Part shown: positions 12,452 to 23,423 of the stretch, piece by piece
Position numbering within the stretch: position 1 is the first letter of the stretch
Layout: each line of letters starts with the position of its first letter
Assembly: GCA_946122785.1 (NCBI GenBank)
Contig: CAMGYJ010000003.1
Coordinates: 2,976,001-3,040,000, forward strand
Direction of reading: 5' to 3'
DNA: 64,000 nt
From: Linum tenue
Lineage: Eukaryota; Streptophyta; Magnoliopsida; Malpighiales; Linaceae
Translations under genes and position numbers: made by a program
Notes under the pieces: generated by a model
Seen by the model: only the letters and a program-made list of their open reading frames with translations
Told to the model about the DNA's origin: nothing
The model's database searches: none

Positions 12452-13805
12452 TGATAGACCGCTAATTGCACATGTTTTCACCCCTATTCTTGAGCCGTTT
12501 GAGGTGTTGATTCTCGTGTTTTAGGCCGATTTCACGCTAGGTTGTGCTTGTTTATGATATTTCAGGTCATAGTAAGTATATGAAGGTTTAGGAGCGAGTT
12601 CGGGGTCGATTGGACGAAGATCGGGCGCGAGGCAAGCCGCTGAGGAAGCCACACGGGCACACACAAATTCCACACGACCGTGTGAAGGAGCAATGTGGCC
12701 GTGTGGAATTTTACGAGAGCAAACACGGGCAGGGCTGAATTTCCACATGGCCGTGTGACTCTGGCAGTGTGGGAAGCCTGAAGTTCGACTTATCGAGACG
12801 CGGCATTTTGGAAGCCACACGGTCAACTGGGTATGTCACACGGTCGTGTGGCCTGCCCGTGTGATCGGGATTTTCAGGTTTTTACCCAATTTCGGGCCAC
12901 AAGTGAGAGAATCGATTTTCTGGAGCAAAAACAGAGTTTTAGAGAGAGAAAGAGCGAAAAACAAACCCTAGGAGCTATTTGGAGTGGATTTCTCACCATT
13001 GAAGCCCAGATTGCATCCCCAAGAGTGAAGATTGACATCCCAGAGCAGATTTTCCTCATCTTTATGAGTATGACTACTCTGATTCCTGTTTTCCTCTCTC
13101 TCTCTCTCTCTATGGAGTAGAACCCTTCTCTCACTTGGGTATGAAGAACCCTAGTTCCATGTGTTAGGGATTTGATTGTAATGACTTGGGATGATTATAC
13201 TGTTTGGTTTTAATCGAATGATGCATGTTTTATTGAATTGATTGAAGTGTGATCAGCTTTTCTTGATTTCTGCTGCAACCTGAGATAGATAGAATCTGAT
13301 TAGGTTGTTAGAGCTTCTTCATTCGATAGTAGGAGATTGGTTATACGAGAGTTAGCCAGTTTACTGCTTTGTACTGGAATTCGATTCCAGTAGTGGAGTT
13401 CTGTGCTCATTGCTTCAGCTTTCTGTCCCGGTGAAGACTAGTCGTCTGCCGGGTAGTTAGACTGAGAGGGCTTGGTCAGCTTAAGAGATTCCAAGCTACT
13501 GTCGGATCTTCCGCAGTCTAATCAACAGTAAATCAACCCAGGGTAATTACAATTGAACCTAACTAAGGAGCTAGGGGGACTCATTCCCGAGTGACTCTTC
13601 TTTGCTTGAGAAAACCGAACCATTTCCTGCTTTTTACTGATTTTAGTTAAAACAATAATCACTCGACTTAGTTGGCTAGATAATAGATAATCACGGAGTA
13701 GGCAGTAGATCTAGACCCCGGGTTGATGATAGAACTTGCCTGTTACTGCATTCCCGGACTGCGATTACACTTGGTCGCAGTTTGGTGTTGTGTTTTGGCG
13801 TGTCA
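12452..13805 (+). repeat. 3' LTR of Athila-like element
   Basis: This 1354-bp direct repeat of 935-2365 starts TGATAGACCG and ends GGCGTGTCA. It carries fewer palindrome motifs than the 5' copy and a (CT)n tract near 13095-13111. The sequence downstream (cacgtattc) belongs to the intron region of the RRP15-like pseudogene. Confidence 0.93.
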
Positions 13806-15049
13806 CACGTATTCAGAGGAGATAAACAAGTATATCACATCAGAAGAAAATGCCAATGAGCAATAAGCGCAGGGGCAATAGGACAATGAAATGAAAAAGC
13901 ATGCCAGTAAATGAGCCAACTTATGAAATGATTTCGTTCTAGATTCCAATTGGTGGTACAATACCTTTTGCATCTTTTGATCTTAAGGGATTTAATCCCT
14001 TCTGTGCAACTTGTGCCTTGTTAACCTGCAACACCAAACATTTACATATATCAACCAATCGTTCAGCGAACAAGGGATATGCGATAATTGAAGTTCTAAA
14101 TTAAACCAACCTACCGCATTGAACAACTTCACCACTGGCACCAACAAAGCGAGTCATGTGCAGAAAAAGAAGAACAAATTAAGTGCTTCAAGTGAAAGAT
14201 CAAATATAAGAGCACACAGTGCCAGAAAGATCTAAGCCTGAAACTAGAATCACTGCCTCCTTTTGTAGCCACACTAATCAGAACCCTTTCATGCGTATCC
14301 AAGAAATTAGTCGGCGTCATATGCCCCTTCTCAGCAACCTAACCAAAAATGCAGTAAACAACATTAACCTAATGTCTAGCAATTCGCCGAATGAGAACTG
14401 CAAAATTGAACTTGAACGTCAATTTACCGATTTCTTCTCCTTCTTGTCATCTCTTTTAGCCTTCCTTTATACTTCTTCCTCCGCAAGCTCCGCTGCTACT
14501 AGCTTCTTGTGTACTGATAACATAGGTCCCTGCAACAAAAACCCATCAAATTTTCAATACACAAACTATGAATTAAAAACTTATCAAACAGCTAGAAAAG
14601 ATCCGCAAAAGTTAATCTGCTCACAAGGTGTTTTGTAAGTAGATACTCACAAGGCCCAGATTTGTCCACATAGGCCCAGTTTTAATCTAAGGGTGAGGAG
14701 GTCAGCCCAGCCATGGCTCATTTAAGTGAGCTATTTGTAGGTTTTTTTTGCACAAGCCGGCCCAGCCGATCGAACTGAAAAAGGTGGCTTGGGTCCACCT
14801 TTAATTTGGGCGGGACTGAGAGAGGGAGCCGCTGAGATAACTCGTATCCAGCCGAGACAAATAAATATTCAAAAGTACACGAACTAATATCCGTCAGAGT
14901 TGACAAAAGAGAGAGAAAAGCATGGCCCACCATCTGCTACTTTTGTTGCTTTTGATAAATTTTCACATGGGAGAGATCTTGAGTATTTAATGCTACTCAC
15001 CAACTATTCTAACATGAAATAGAGAAATCAACCCGGATTAATATTCATA

Positions 15050-16680
15050 TCGTCCAATCTAGTATCCATCTTTAACCAAAATATTATTCATGGGCCGAAG
15101 GAAATTAGTTTATGTGGTCGGATATTAGTCTGGGCAGTATGGATATTTATTTTTGCATGAACTGATATTATATGCGATGGATATTAGTTTGTGAATTAAT
15201 TGTGTCTTCCATCAAAATTAAACACACTATCAAGTCCTAACACATAAGGCTTGCAACCTTAGTTAGGGCTGCCTGCCGAGGGCCCATTGGCCGAAGGCCA
15301 ATGAATCAATAGTAGTAGGAGTGTGAGTGTCTTCCAGACCTTTATATGAGTTCGTTTGTGATTTCAGATATTAGTTTATGTGATTGGATATTAGTTAGGT
15401 TGTTAAGGATATTTGTTCGTTGAAAGGTGGATATTATTTTTACTGTGGATGGATGTTAGTCTGGGAGTCACGAATATTTGTTCGATAAAGGACGTATAGT
15501 TGTTTTGGGGTGAATGGGAATTTGTATGGACGATATGGATGTTTGTCTGAGTATGAAGATAACACCGAGGAAACCATCCGGAAATGAAGTTTTTTTTTGT
15601 CATGGTAGGTATGATATTAGTCCGTTTATGATTTCAGATATTAATTTAAGTGGCTGGATATTAGTCAGGGTGTCAATGATATTTGTTCGCCCAAGGATGG
15701 ATATTATATCTGGAATGGATGGATGTTAGTCTGGGCGCCACCGATATTTGCTCGATAAAGGACATATATTTGTTTTGGGGTGAATGGGTATTTGTTCGAT
15801 AGAGGACGAATATTAGTTTTTGCTCGTTATGTAACAAAATATTAGTTTTGCGTGATTATAATTTTTGTTTCCTTTATTTGGATATTAGTCTGCATGGTTG
15901 TTCCTATTAGACCTTCTAATTATATTTTTTACATCACAAAGCTAATGTTTATTTTTCACCAAAATAATTTCAAAACCCCCCAACTAATTACAACTACATT
16001 CAGTTGACCTACTTAGGGTTTAGAGTTTAGGGTTGTGGTTTAGAACACAATGTATGGTGGTTCGATATTTTGTCTGTGTAGTGAAATATTAGTTTGCGAC
16101 GGTCAGATATCAGTCTGTGTATTGTGGATATTTGACTATGATGGCGAGATATTACATTTTTAATGACTGGATATTGGTTTGAGATGGTACGATATTAATT
16201 TGGATGGTGTGGATATTTTTTAGGATTTAGAGTGAGAGTTGGTTTGGTTTAGGATTTAGAAGATGATGTTGTGGAAATGGATATGAACAACATGTAGGGT
16301 GATTCGATATCTGTCTGTGGTGATAGGATATTATTATGTGATGGAAGGATATTAGTTTGCTATGTGTGGATATTTTTCTGTGTAGTGAGTATTAGTTCGT
16401 GATGGTCAGATATTAGTTTGTGTGTAGTGGGTATTAGTCTGTGATGGTGAGGATATTAATTATGGAATGACTGAATATTGGTAGGATATTAGTTTGCGAT
16501 GTGTGGGTATTTTTCTGTGTAGTGATTATTAATTCGCGATGGTCATGTATTAATTTGATGTAGTGGTATTAGTCTATGATGTTGAGGATATTAATTATGG
16601 ACTGAATGGATATTGATATTAGATGGTGTGATATTAGTCTGGGTGGTGTGGATATTTGTTTTGTGTGAATGTTTATCTAT
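15050..16680. repeat. Dispersed array of GGATATTAGTTTG motifs, plus orientation
   Basis: Dozens of degenerate copies of GGATATTAGTCTG / GGATATTTGTTCG occur at irregular 15-45-nt spacing across about 1.6 kb, for example near 15120, 15178, 15366, 15656, 16320 and 16620. Chance ORFs in it are not coding. Motif spacing does not follow a fixed repeat period, unlike a simple minisatellite. Confidence 0.8.
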
Positions 16681-16805
16681 GTTTGTTTGTGTTGATATTG
16701 AGTTTAAACAAATCTATATAAAACAAAATCATTTTTCGACAAACCGCGATACAACTAGTATTAATGTCATTCCAATCCAGAAAGCCCAAAGCTATATCTA
16801 TTAAT

Positions 16806-17510
16806 GAAGGAAATATTATCCTGATATATAAAAGTATTATATGCTCATGTAGCAACTATTATCCCTATATACCAGACTAGTATCTTGTCATTCAACAACT
16901 ATTATTCAGAAAGCCCAGAGTAATATATGTGCATGAAGCTACTATTATCTAGACAACCCTGACTACTATCTACTTAGCCTGTGCTTTCATTACAATATCC
17001 ATCATCAAAAGAACTACAATCCAGAACATAAAGAACAACCATCCATTATTAAAAAAAATGTTATTCAATTTCTTGGTCCTCATATTCCTCTGACTCATTT
17101 TCCTGTGGCTGTTTGCCACAGTTAGGTCTTGAGGATTCGCCTTCTACTCGCTACCTCTTTGCAGTTCCTTTTGTTCTTGCCATTTTGTTTTCCCTGCACA
17201 GAAAATATCCTGACATAAGCTAACTAATATCTGGACTTCACATTAACTATATCCATAACATTCAGAAGTAATATCAATGAAGTCATATCCACATTCGTCA
17301 AACAAAAACTCAGTCTATCATACAACTGATATCCTTAAAGATGACAACTAATATCAATGAGGTGATATCCAAATACATCAAAACAATATCCATGAAAGTA
17401 TACAACTAATATCACTACTCATCAAACTAATATCAATGAATTGACATTCAAATACAACAGAAAACTATCCAGGCGAGTTTATACTAATATCCCAAATCCA
17501 CAAAACAATT
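16806..17510. repeat. Array of CTAATATCC motifs, opposite orientation
   Basis: This is the reverse complement of the array on its left: AACTAATATC, GATATCC and ACAATATCC recur, for example near 17222, 17330, 17348 and 17405. The two arrays face each other across about 120 nt near 16700-16800, so the element has a two-fold layout. Confidence 0.75.
17061..17183 (-). pseudogene. Small acidic ORF, one internal stop, unrecognised
   Basis: From ATG 17181-17183 the reading is MARTKGTAKR, then a TAG, then an acidic tail with ENESEEYEDQEIE and a TAA at 17061-17063, 41 codons in all. It lies in the middle of the large intron insertion and may be a remnant exon of a transposon protein. A basic start and acidic end suggest design, but the piece is short and I do not recognise it. 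Confidence 0.3.
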
Positions 17511-17548
17511 AGCATCCCATGCCACTGAAAACAAATCCAAAAACTCAT

Positions 17549-17557
17549 CCAAAATAA
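17549..17557. repeat. 9-bp target-site duplication, left
   Basis: CCAAAATAA directly precedes the left terminal inverted repeat and is repeated exactly at 19158-19166. Nine bases is the typical Mutator-like duplication length. Confidence 0.9.
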
Positions 17558-19157
17558 GGCTTAATTGCAAGTTTGGTCACTCGAATTGCTATAAAATTTC
17601 ACGTTTGCCACTCAAATTAATTTATTCCATTTATAGTCACTCGAATTAGTTGAACAATTCAAGTTTGGTCACTCTCCGTTAACCTCCGTTAACTTTGACT
17701 GACGTGGCGGTCAACTCTGACAGTTGACCGTTAAATGTGTGACGTGGCAAATAAAAAAAAATAAAAAATAAAAAATAATTTTTTAGAAATTACACGTCAT
17801 TATCACAAAAAATTATAATTGTAAAAAATGGAAAAAAAAATTATCACAAAAAGAAATTACACATCATTGAGCCTGGTGACCTAAAATTGAGAGAGGAGGA
17901 GTAGGGGGAGGAATCCAATTGGGGAGCGGATTCCGGACGAAAGAACATAAGGCGCAACCGGCGGCGGCGGAGGAGAGGGGTCAGGGTTCCGGCGAAGGAA
18001 GGGTTAGAGACATTCGGTAATTGCCGAGCGACACGCGGAAGGTTTGAAGGATTTCGGGAGAGAGGAGTTGGGTTTGGGTTTGTTTTTTTGCGGGAGACGA
18101 CGATGATGATTGGACGGGGGCGGGAGCGCAACGAAAGAAGAAAGGAGGCAAGTCTTTGTTTCACGTCTAGGATTTTCTTCTGCTTCTGGTTCTGGGTGGG
18201 TGGAGGTGGCACGTTGGCCTGTGGGTCGGTCGGAGAGTTCTACTGGAGAAGGGTGGAGTGGGGGTACCAATTTCCCCTGTTTCTCCAGTTGCTGCTCTGT
18301 TTTAGTGTACTTTGAAAACAGGGGTTGAGCTTATGACTGATTCCTCCAGTCCCCTAGATTCCAAAGCTGAAGGGGAATGAGAACTCATCAACACCTCTTC
18401 GACTCCTCGTGGGCTCTGCCTCTCGAAATATGTCGATTGAGTGCCAATTGAGGCAGCATCTGATGATGAAAGACAATGTAGTTAACCAGCAGGAAAGCTG
18501 TCGCGGTTATGCCGATGCCGATGACGACTATAATTAGGAAGCTTGTGTGGGAGGGATACAGCGGCAGGGGATCCATTGAGAGGGGTAAAGATCAGAGCTT
18601 TCTGAATTATGATTTAATTAATTTGTTAGTATCAGTGATGTTCGGCACGAGACAGAGCATGTTATTCGTGGAAATTATTGGAACAAGGGAAGAAGAGATA
18701 AAGAGAAACCACACGGTATAAATTAATCGCAATAGAGAAATTATAGAGATGGGAAGTATATTTATTAGCAGGGAAGTATCTTTTAATATTTTTGTCCTTT
18801 TTTATTCCTTATATTTAGATTACAATGTTATCATAAGGAATAATATTTTTGTCCTTTTTTTTCCTTGTGATAATTTTTTTTTTCATTTTTTACAATTATA
18901 ATTTTTTGTGATAATGACGTGTAATTTCTAAAAAATTATTTTTTATTTTTTATTTATTTTTTATTTGCCACGTCACACATTTTACGGTCAAATGTCAGAG
19001 TTGACCGCCACGTCAGTCAAAGTTAACGGAGGTTAACGGAGAGTGACCGAACTTGAACTGTTCAACTAATTCGAGTGACTATAAATGGAATAAATTAATT
19101 TGAGTGGCAAATGTGAAATTTTATAGCAATTCGAGTGACCAAACTTGCAATTAAGCC
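17558..19157. mobile_element. Non-autonomous Mutator-like element (Pack-MULE type)
   Basis: The 1600-bp element starts GGCTTAATTGCAAGTTTGG and ends with its complement. The terminal inverted repeats are about 270 bp long (17558 to about 17830, and about 18885 to 19157) and highly similar. They include GACGTGGC-type boxes, a TTAACGGAGGTTAACGGAG stretch and poly(A/T) tracts. An exact 9-bp duplication, CCAAAATAA, flanks it. No transposase is present. The interior is GC-rich and carries a piece of an ATL-type RING-H2 gene, so it fits the Pack-MULE definition of a MULE with captured host sequence. It is nested in the larger intron insertion. Confidence 0.9.
18354..18576 (-). pseudogene. Captured fragment of an ATL-type RING-H2 E3 ligase gene
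   Basis: From ATG 18576 the reading is MDPLPLYPSHTSFLIIVV followed by a hydrophobic membrane segment (IGIGITATAFLLVNY). A shift of frame near 18490 then gives the family block CCLNWHSIDIF, reading to a TAG at 18354-18356. A membrane segment followed by CCLNWH is typical of plant ATL proteins as I know them. The RING domain is not present, so no ligase could be made. Further GC-rich sequence to about 17880 may belong to the same capture but I cannot assign it. Confidence 0.65.
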
Positions 19158-19166
19158 CCAAAATAA
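19158..19166. repeat. 9-bp target-site duplication, right
   Basis: CCAAAATAA directly follows the right inverted repeat of the MULE and equals 17549-17557. Confidence 0.9.
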
Positions 19167-19176
19167 CTAAGCAAAA

Positions 19177-19380
19177 GAAAGAATCCAGATCCAGTGGTTT
19201 CCATGAAATTAGAAAACAAATCCATAAAATCCATAAAAACCCATTAAAAAATCGAAGCAAAAAAATCCAGATCCAGCGGTTTCTATGAAATCAGAAAAAA
19301 AATCCATAAAATCCATAAAACCCCATTAAAAAAATTGAAGTAAAAGAAAAACCCAGATCTAGTCGAATCCATGAAACCCA
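19177..19380. repeat. Short tandem repeat, about 75-bp units
   Basis: Units starting AATCCAGATCCAGTGG / AATCCAGATCCAGCGG and containing ATCCATAAAATCCATAAA are repeated twice, with a decayed third copy (AACCCAGATCTAGTCG). They lie just right of the MULE. Confidence 0.65.
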
Positions 19381-20434
19381 AGATCAAATATATGCAATCC
19401 AACGGAAGGAGAAGGGGAAGGAGAAGACGTCTACCTCAACGGGGTCAGTCGCCTTCTTTTTCTTTGTTCAGCGACTGCTACAGTAGTCGAATACGCCTTC
19501 ACCACAGTGGTGCCGTCAAAATCGTCATTGTTGCCGCCTTGAAAGTCGTTGTCGTCGCTGCCGTGAAAGCCACAGTCGCTGATGCCTTGAATGTCGTCGT
19601 CGCCGTCGTCGGTATTGGGAAAGGAAGGGGAGAGAAAGTGTTTTCGGGAGAGGAAGGGGAGAGAAAGTGTTTTTGAATTTTGGAGAGAGAGTGAAAGTGA
19701 ACGGGCAGAGAAATATCAAAGAGAGGAGGGAGGGATTTGAGTAGATAAAATCAATTATGTTTTTTGAATTTGTGGACCAAGTGGACCCCACTTTTTTGTC
19801 CCAAAGTGTCTGGGCTTTGTCCAGCCGATGGACTCGGCTCTCCTCCCCTCACAAGTTGGCGCAAACCTTCCTCCACCGTCTGATCTCGGCTCGGCGACGT
19901 GGGTGGCCATCCGGCCCTGTGAGTATATACTCACACTATATCCTATGAGCAGGATAACTAAATTGGAAAAGATCAAAGCTTCACCAGTGGATCTTCAAAA
20001 GTACCCTTCTTGATTACACTCTTGAAAGCATTCCTAAAAGCCCTGGATCCTTCACCGAGCTTCGTGATTCCAGGCAGAGTTACCTCTCCTTCTTCATCAT
20101 CATCGTCATTGTCATCATTTTCAGAGCCTTCTTCATTCCCAAGCTCCTCAGTTTATACATCATCTGCTTCTTCTCTTATATAAAACCCGGGCACCAGGTT
20201 ATCATCGTCTTCAACTTTCTTAACTGAACCCTCTTCTGTATCTTCATCGTCGGAATTGTAATCGTGAGCCTTCTTGCGAATGAACTTCTTTACTCTCGGA
20301 TCGACTTTCGTTCGCTCTCCCATTCCCGGGAACTGTTTTTGCTTCTTCCTCGCTTTGTTGCCGCCCTTTTTGTGCCCTGATTTCCGCTTGTTCATTCGGT
20401 TCCCGAAGTCTCAAACTTGTGTTTCCTCCACCAT

Positions 20435-22630
20435 TTCCCCCCCAAACCTAATAGTGGAGAGGTTGAGAAGCGAATTATAATCGGAGACTGGAAACCGTGA
20501 AGGAAACGGCGACAGATATTACTTGGTCGAAGATGGTAGAGGAGACGGCGGTGAAGCAACTCTGTGTATTGCGGATTGTGGCAGTATTTCTGCCGGGCCG
20601 ATGAGAAACCCGACGTTTAGGGTTTAGTGGGGACAATTATTTTCTCCAATACTACATGAAGTTTTGGATATGCTACTTACAATACTCGATTAGTTCTTCT
20701 TTCTTTCATATTTGTTCTGTAGATTATCTTTTACTTTTTTATATAGATTTTTTTTAAAGAAAGACAGACGCTAGATCATCCTAATTTGTATTAGTTACTA
20801 AACAGTTTTGATATATACGGTATACCCCATAGCATCATTTCCCTCTAACTTTGATGCACTCTCTAGCAATGTATTAGGCAGATTCATCCTTATTCAGGAA
20901 TTGCCTACATTACCGACTTAATGTAAGTTTACTCTTTTGTCTTTCTTTATTAGTGAGTACTCGATCATACATAACTATCCACGAGAAATATTTCACCCGA
21001 ATGGGACCTTTCCACTTCTAGAGGTCATGTCATTGCTCTCCCATTTTTTTCAATAAACTTGTTTTCAATGAACTTGATCGAATCGAGATAGGATTAGGCA
21101 AAAAAAAAAAAAAAAGGATCGAATCGGATCAACAACATCTTTAGTTCATCTTATTCGACTTGTTCCCGTCAAAATTCAATTTCGATCCGATTTTTCTCTA
21201 TAGTTAAGATAATTTATATGATCGAACTCTAATCAAAGTATACTCGATTCGACCCTCCAAATATAATTCGGTCCAATATAAATAGGATCGTTGCCCATCC
21301 TTATTTACAGGCAAGTATCCTTGAATTTATACATCATTAGTCTATTTCAAAAAATTATGAACCTTCTAGTCCCATAATAATTAATTATTTCATTCAAACC
21401 CAAACCGTGTGTACGTGGAAAGAATTACTGCATTGCCGACGAGATTAGGAGAGCATGTGATAGAGGCACTAACAAGCAAAAGTGACATATTAGGAAATAT
21501 TATCACATTTTTTAGCTTACCAGCTTTTCGGTGAAGAGATTTTTAATAACCTAAACGAAACTAAACTAACCTATAATGGGTAAGAAAACGCCATCCCTCT
21601 ATTTAAAATAATAAAACGAAGAGTTAGGCCAACAAGCAAGCTAGCTATACAGGGAACAAGTTTCATAGATTGCATACAAAACATGACCACGTACGACAAG
21701 TCATTGTTATAGAAAATTAGCACCAAATTGTTTAATTAACTAGCTAGCTAGGACTAGGAGGACCATTGGATTCGAAACTGTGACGATTTTATGAAGGGAG
21801 CTCAGTATATGACCTTTTCATCTCGCTGGTTTGATCATGCTCAAGTTGAATTGTTGGACATATGAATTGACATTTGACAATAGTAAATTTCAAAATTTTA
21901 TTTAACCTTATCAAATGATTTTGCTTCGAAACAGACAATATATGCAAGACAGGACATAAACCGAAAATAATTTCTATCTTAACTACATTGTGTTGGTTGC
22001 ATTGCATGTCCCCACAGGGATAACACTCATAAATCACGAAACTTAATACATAATGATTATGTTGACTAAGAGTCAAAAGGTATATGGACACGGTAGTCTT
22101 CTAGAGATTTCTAAATAATTAATAACCCAATTACACATATTCCTAGTGAGCTAATTCTTATATGTAAAAATAATTTCCACTATATAATAGAGTACTGTCA
22201 ATGCCTCGTACTTAACAAGGTGGGGAAAAAAACAAAGTGTCAACTGTCGATGCCTTGTTTTATAATCTTTATTTATGTCCCTCTTTCCTTCAACAAAACA
22301 ATATTTCCCCAACAACAAAAGATTTCCTTTTTTTAAAATTTAATTTCATAAATTTTAAGAAATTCATTTTGAAATAAAATATTTTTGTGTTTGATATTTA
22401 AAATAATTCATTTTCAATTCTAAATTTTGAATTCTACGAAATTGGAACTAGCTATAGCAATTTCGAGGAATTGAGATAGAATTTCCAAATGAATTTCACA
22501 ATTATTTACTAATTATAATATAATAACATAATTATCCTCAATTATTAACTAAATTACTTCTACATGTATTATATGACGTCAATTCATGCAGTATGAGGAA
22601 CGTCGACAAGAATTTGTTTGCAACGCTAGT
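20435..22630. other. Intergenic, nothing recognised
   Basis: AT-rich sequence upstream of the RRP15-like pseudogene start. Poly(A/T) tracts are scattered through it. Short ORFs are random. I see no gene, repeat or RNA. Confidence 0.55.
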
Positions 22631-23414
22631 AGCATATGCTAGTTATTGGATATTTCTGCTTCAATTGTATATCAGTACGTTGAGAAGGCACAACTACAAT
22701 GTAGAGTTCTTGATGAAATATTAGAAAAGAACTAATGAATAGAATAGAAACACACAAGAACACTTTTGATATTCTACATATGAGATCAAAGAGGTTTTTT
22801 ATAAGATGGATTTTCAATGAATATTGTTTCTACCGGAAATCTAATAAAGGTGTAGTTTGAAACTTTTAAGTTAATTGAATTCTAAACGTATGCCAAACAT
22901 GGTTTGGATATTCAATTCATTTTATTTCTAAAGATTTGAATGTGACATACCAAACATAGGAATTCTGAATTCATTTGACAATGAATTCTACATGATAATT
23001 CATTTTAAAATGAAATAAATTCTTGATTTATTTGGTACCAAATGATACGTTAATGAATGAGAGTACTGTATTATTAGAGGAAAACCATACCAAGAATACT
23101 CATGTGTTACCCAAAATTTGAGTGTCTACTCAATTGAGACCGGTCAGAAGCCTTACACAAGATGCAGTTTTGTTGGGGTTATAGTTAAATCTGTGTTCCA
23201 CCCAAGTAATTCTAGTTGTTGAGATCAGACGGTTAATGTCATGATATCACAGATGGTTTGATCGTGATGTCACATGTTCAAATTCCCATACCCTCCAATA
23301 TTAACGGTTGGTTTAAATTTTCTGGTTATGGCGAGCATGTACTGATTGACTTCAAGCTCATGAGAGTTAGTTTTCATTTGAAGAAGCGTGTGAAAAAGTA
23401 ATGGTTAAAATTGA
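22631..23414. repeat. Direct repeat copy 1 flanking a palindrome
   Basis: AGCATATGCTAGTTATTGG to GGTTAAAATTGA, 784 bp, occurs again at 24491-25271. By eye the copies differ by a 3-base gap (left GAATTCTACATG, right GACTACATG) and a few substitutions. It contains ATTCATTTTA-type AT-rich sequence but no gene. Confidence 0.9.
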
Positions 23415-23423
23415 GGGTGTGCC

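Larger units (their letters stand above)
935..13805 (+). mobile_element. Athila-like Ty3/gypsy LTR retrotransposon, degenerate
   Basis: The element has two long direct LTRs that begin TGATAG and end GTGTCA, a primer-binding site of the TGGCGCC type, gag, then pol in the order protease, reverse transcriptase, RNase H, integrase, then a third ORF in the env position and a polypurine tract against the 3' LTR. The protease motif DLGAS, the RT block FMDDFSV and the third ORF place it in the Athila/Calypso branch of plant gypsy elements (family knowledge). All ORFs carry nonsense codons and frameshifts, so it cannot move by itself. The 5-bp flanks, gaagt on the left and cacgt on the right, share only three bases, so a target duplication is not convincing. 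Its right end lies 160 bp from the last visible exon of the RRP15-like pseudogene. Confidence 0.93.
14643..19926. mobile_element. Large insertion in RRP15-like intron 1, class unresolved
   Basis: The short intron between RRP15-like exons 1 and 2 is interrupted here. The ends carry inverted ATACTCACAAGGCC (14643-14656) and GGCCCTGTGAGTAT (19913-19926), 13 of 14 bases complementary. An 8-bp direct repeat ATACTCAC (14643-14650 and 19927-19934) overlaps them, so the exact border is ambiguous. Inside are two opposed ATATTAG-motif arrays, a small broken ORF, a nested MULE, and a GC-rich tract at 19400-19700 with GTCGTC trinucleotides. No transposase is recognisable. It could be a non-autonomous hAT-like or MULE-like element. 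Confidence 0.5.
13965..20434 (-). pseudogene. RRP15: RRP15-like rRNA-processing protein, pseudogene
   Basis: RRP15 family proteins act in the nucleolus in maturation of the large ribosomal subunit. Five exons can be read on the minus strand with matching phases: 20434-19985, 14529-14428, 14338-14257, 14134-14115 and 14025-13965. They carry a basic N-terminus (NKRKSGHKKGGNKARKK), an acidic middle, GPMLSVHKKLVAAEL, EKGHMTPTNFLDTHE, VVKLFNA and VNKAQVAQKGLNP, which match the family as I know it. It is broken: TGA near 20413 just after the probable start, TAA at 20153-20155, and TAA at 14467-14469. The exon 3 donor reads GC instead of GT. The last exon is missing before the Athila LTR. Intron 1 holds a 5.3-kb insertion. 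A functional copy should exist elsewhere. Confidence 0.82.

Noticed and set aside
18004..18328. Overlapping 72-122-aa ORFs in the MULE interior
   Set aside because: They use different frames of one GC-rich stretch with no recognisable motif; only the ATL-like part is supported.
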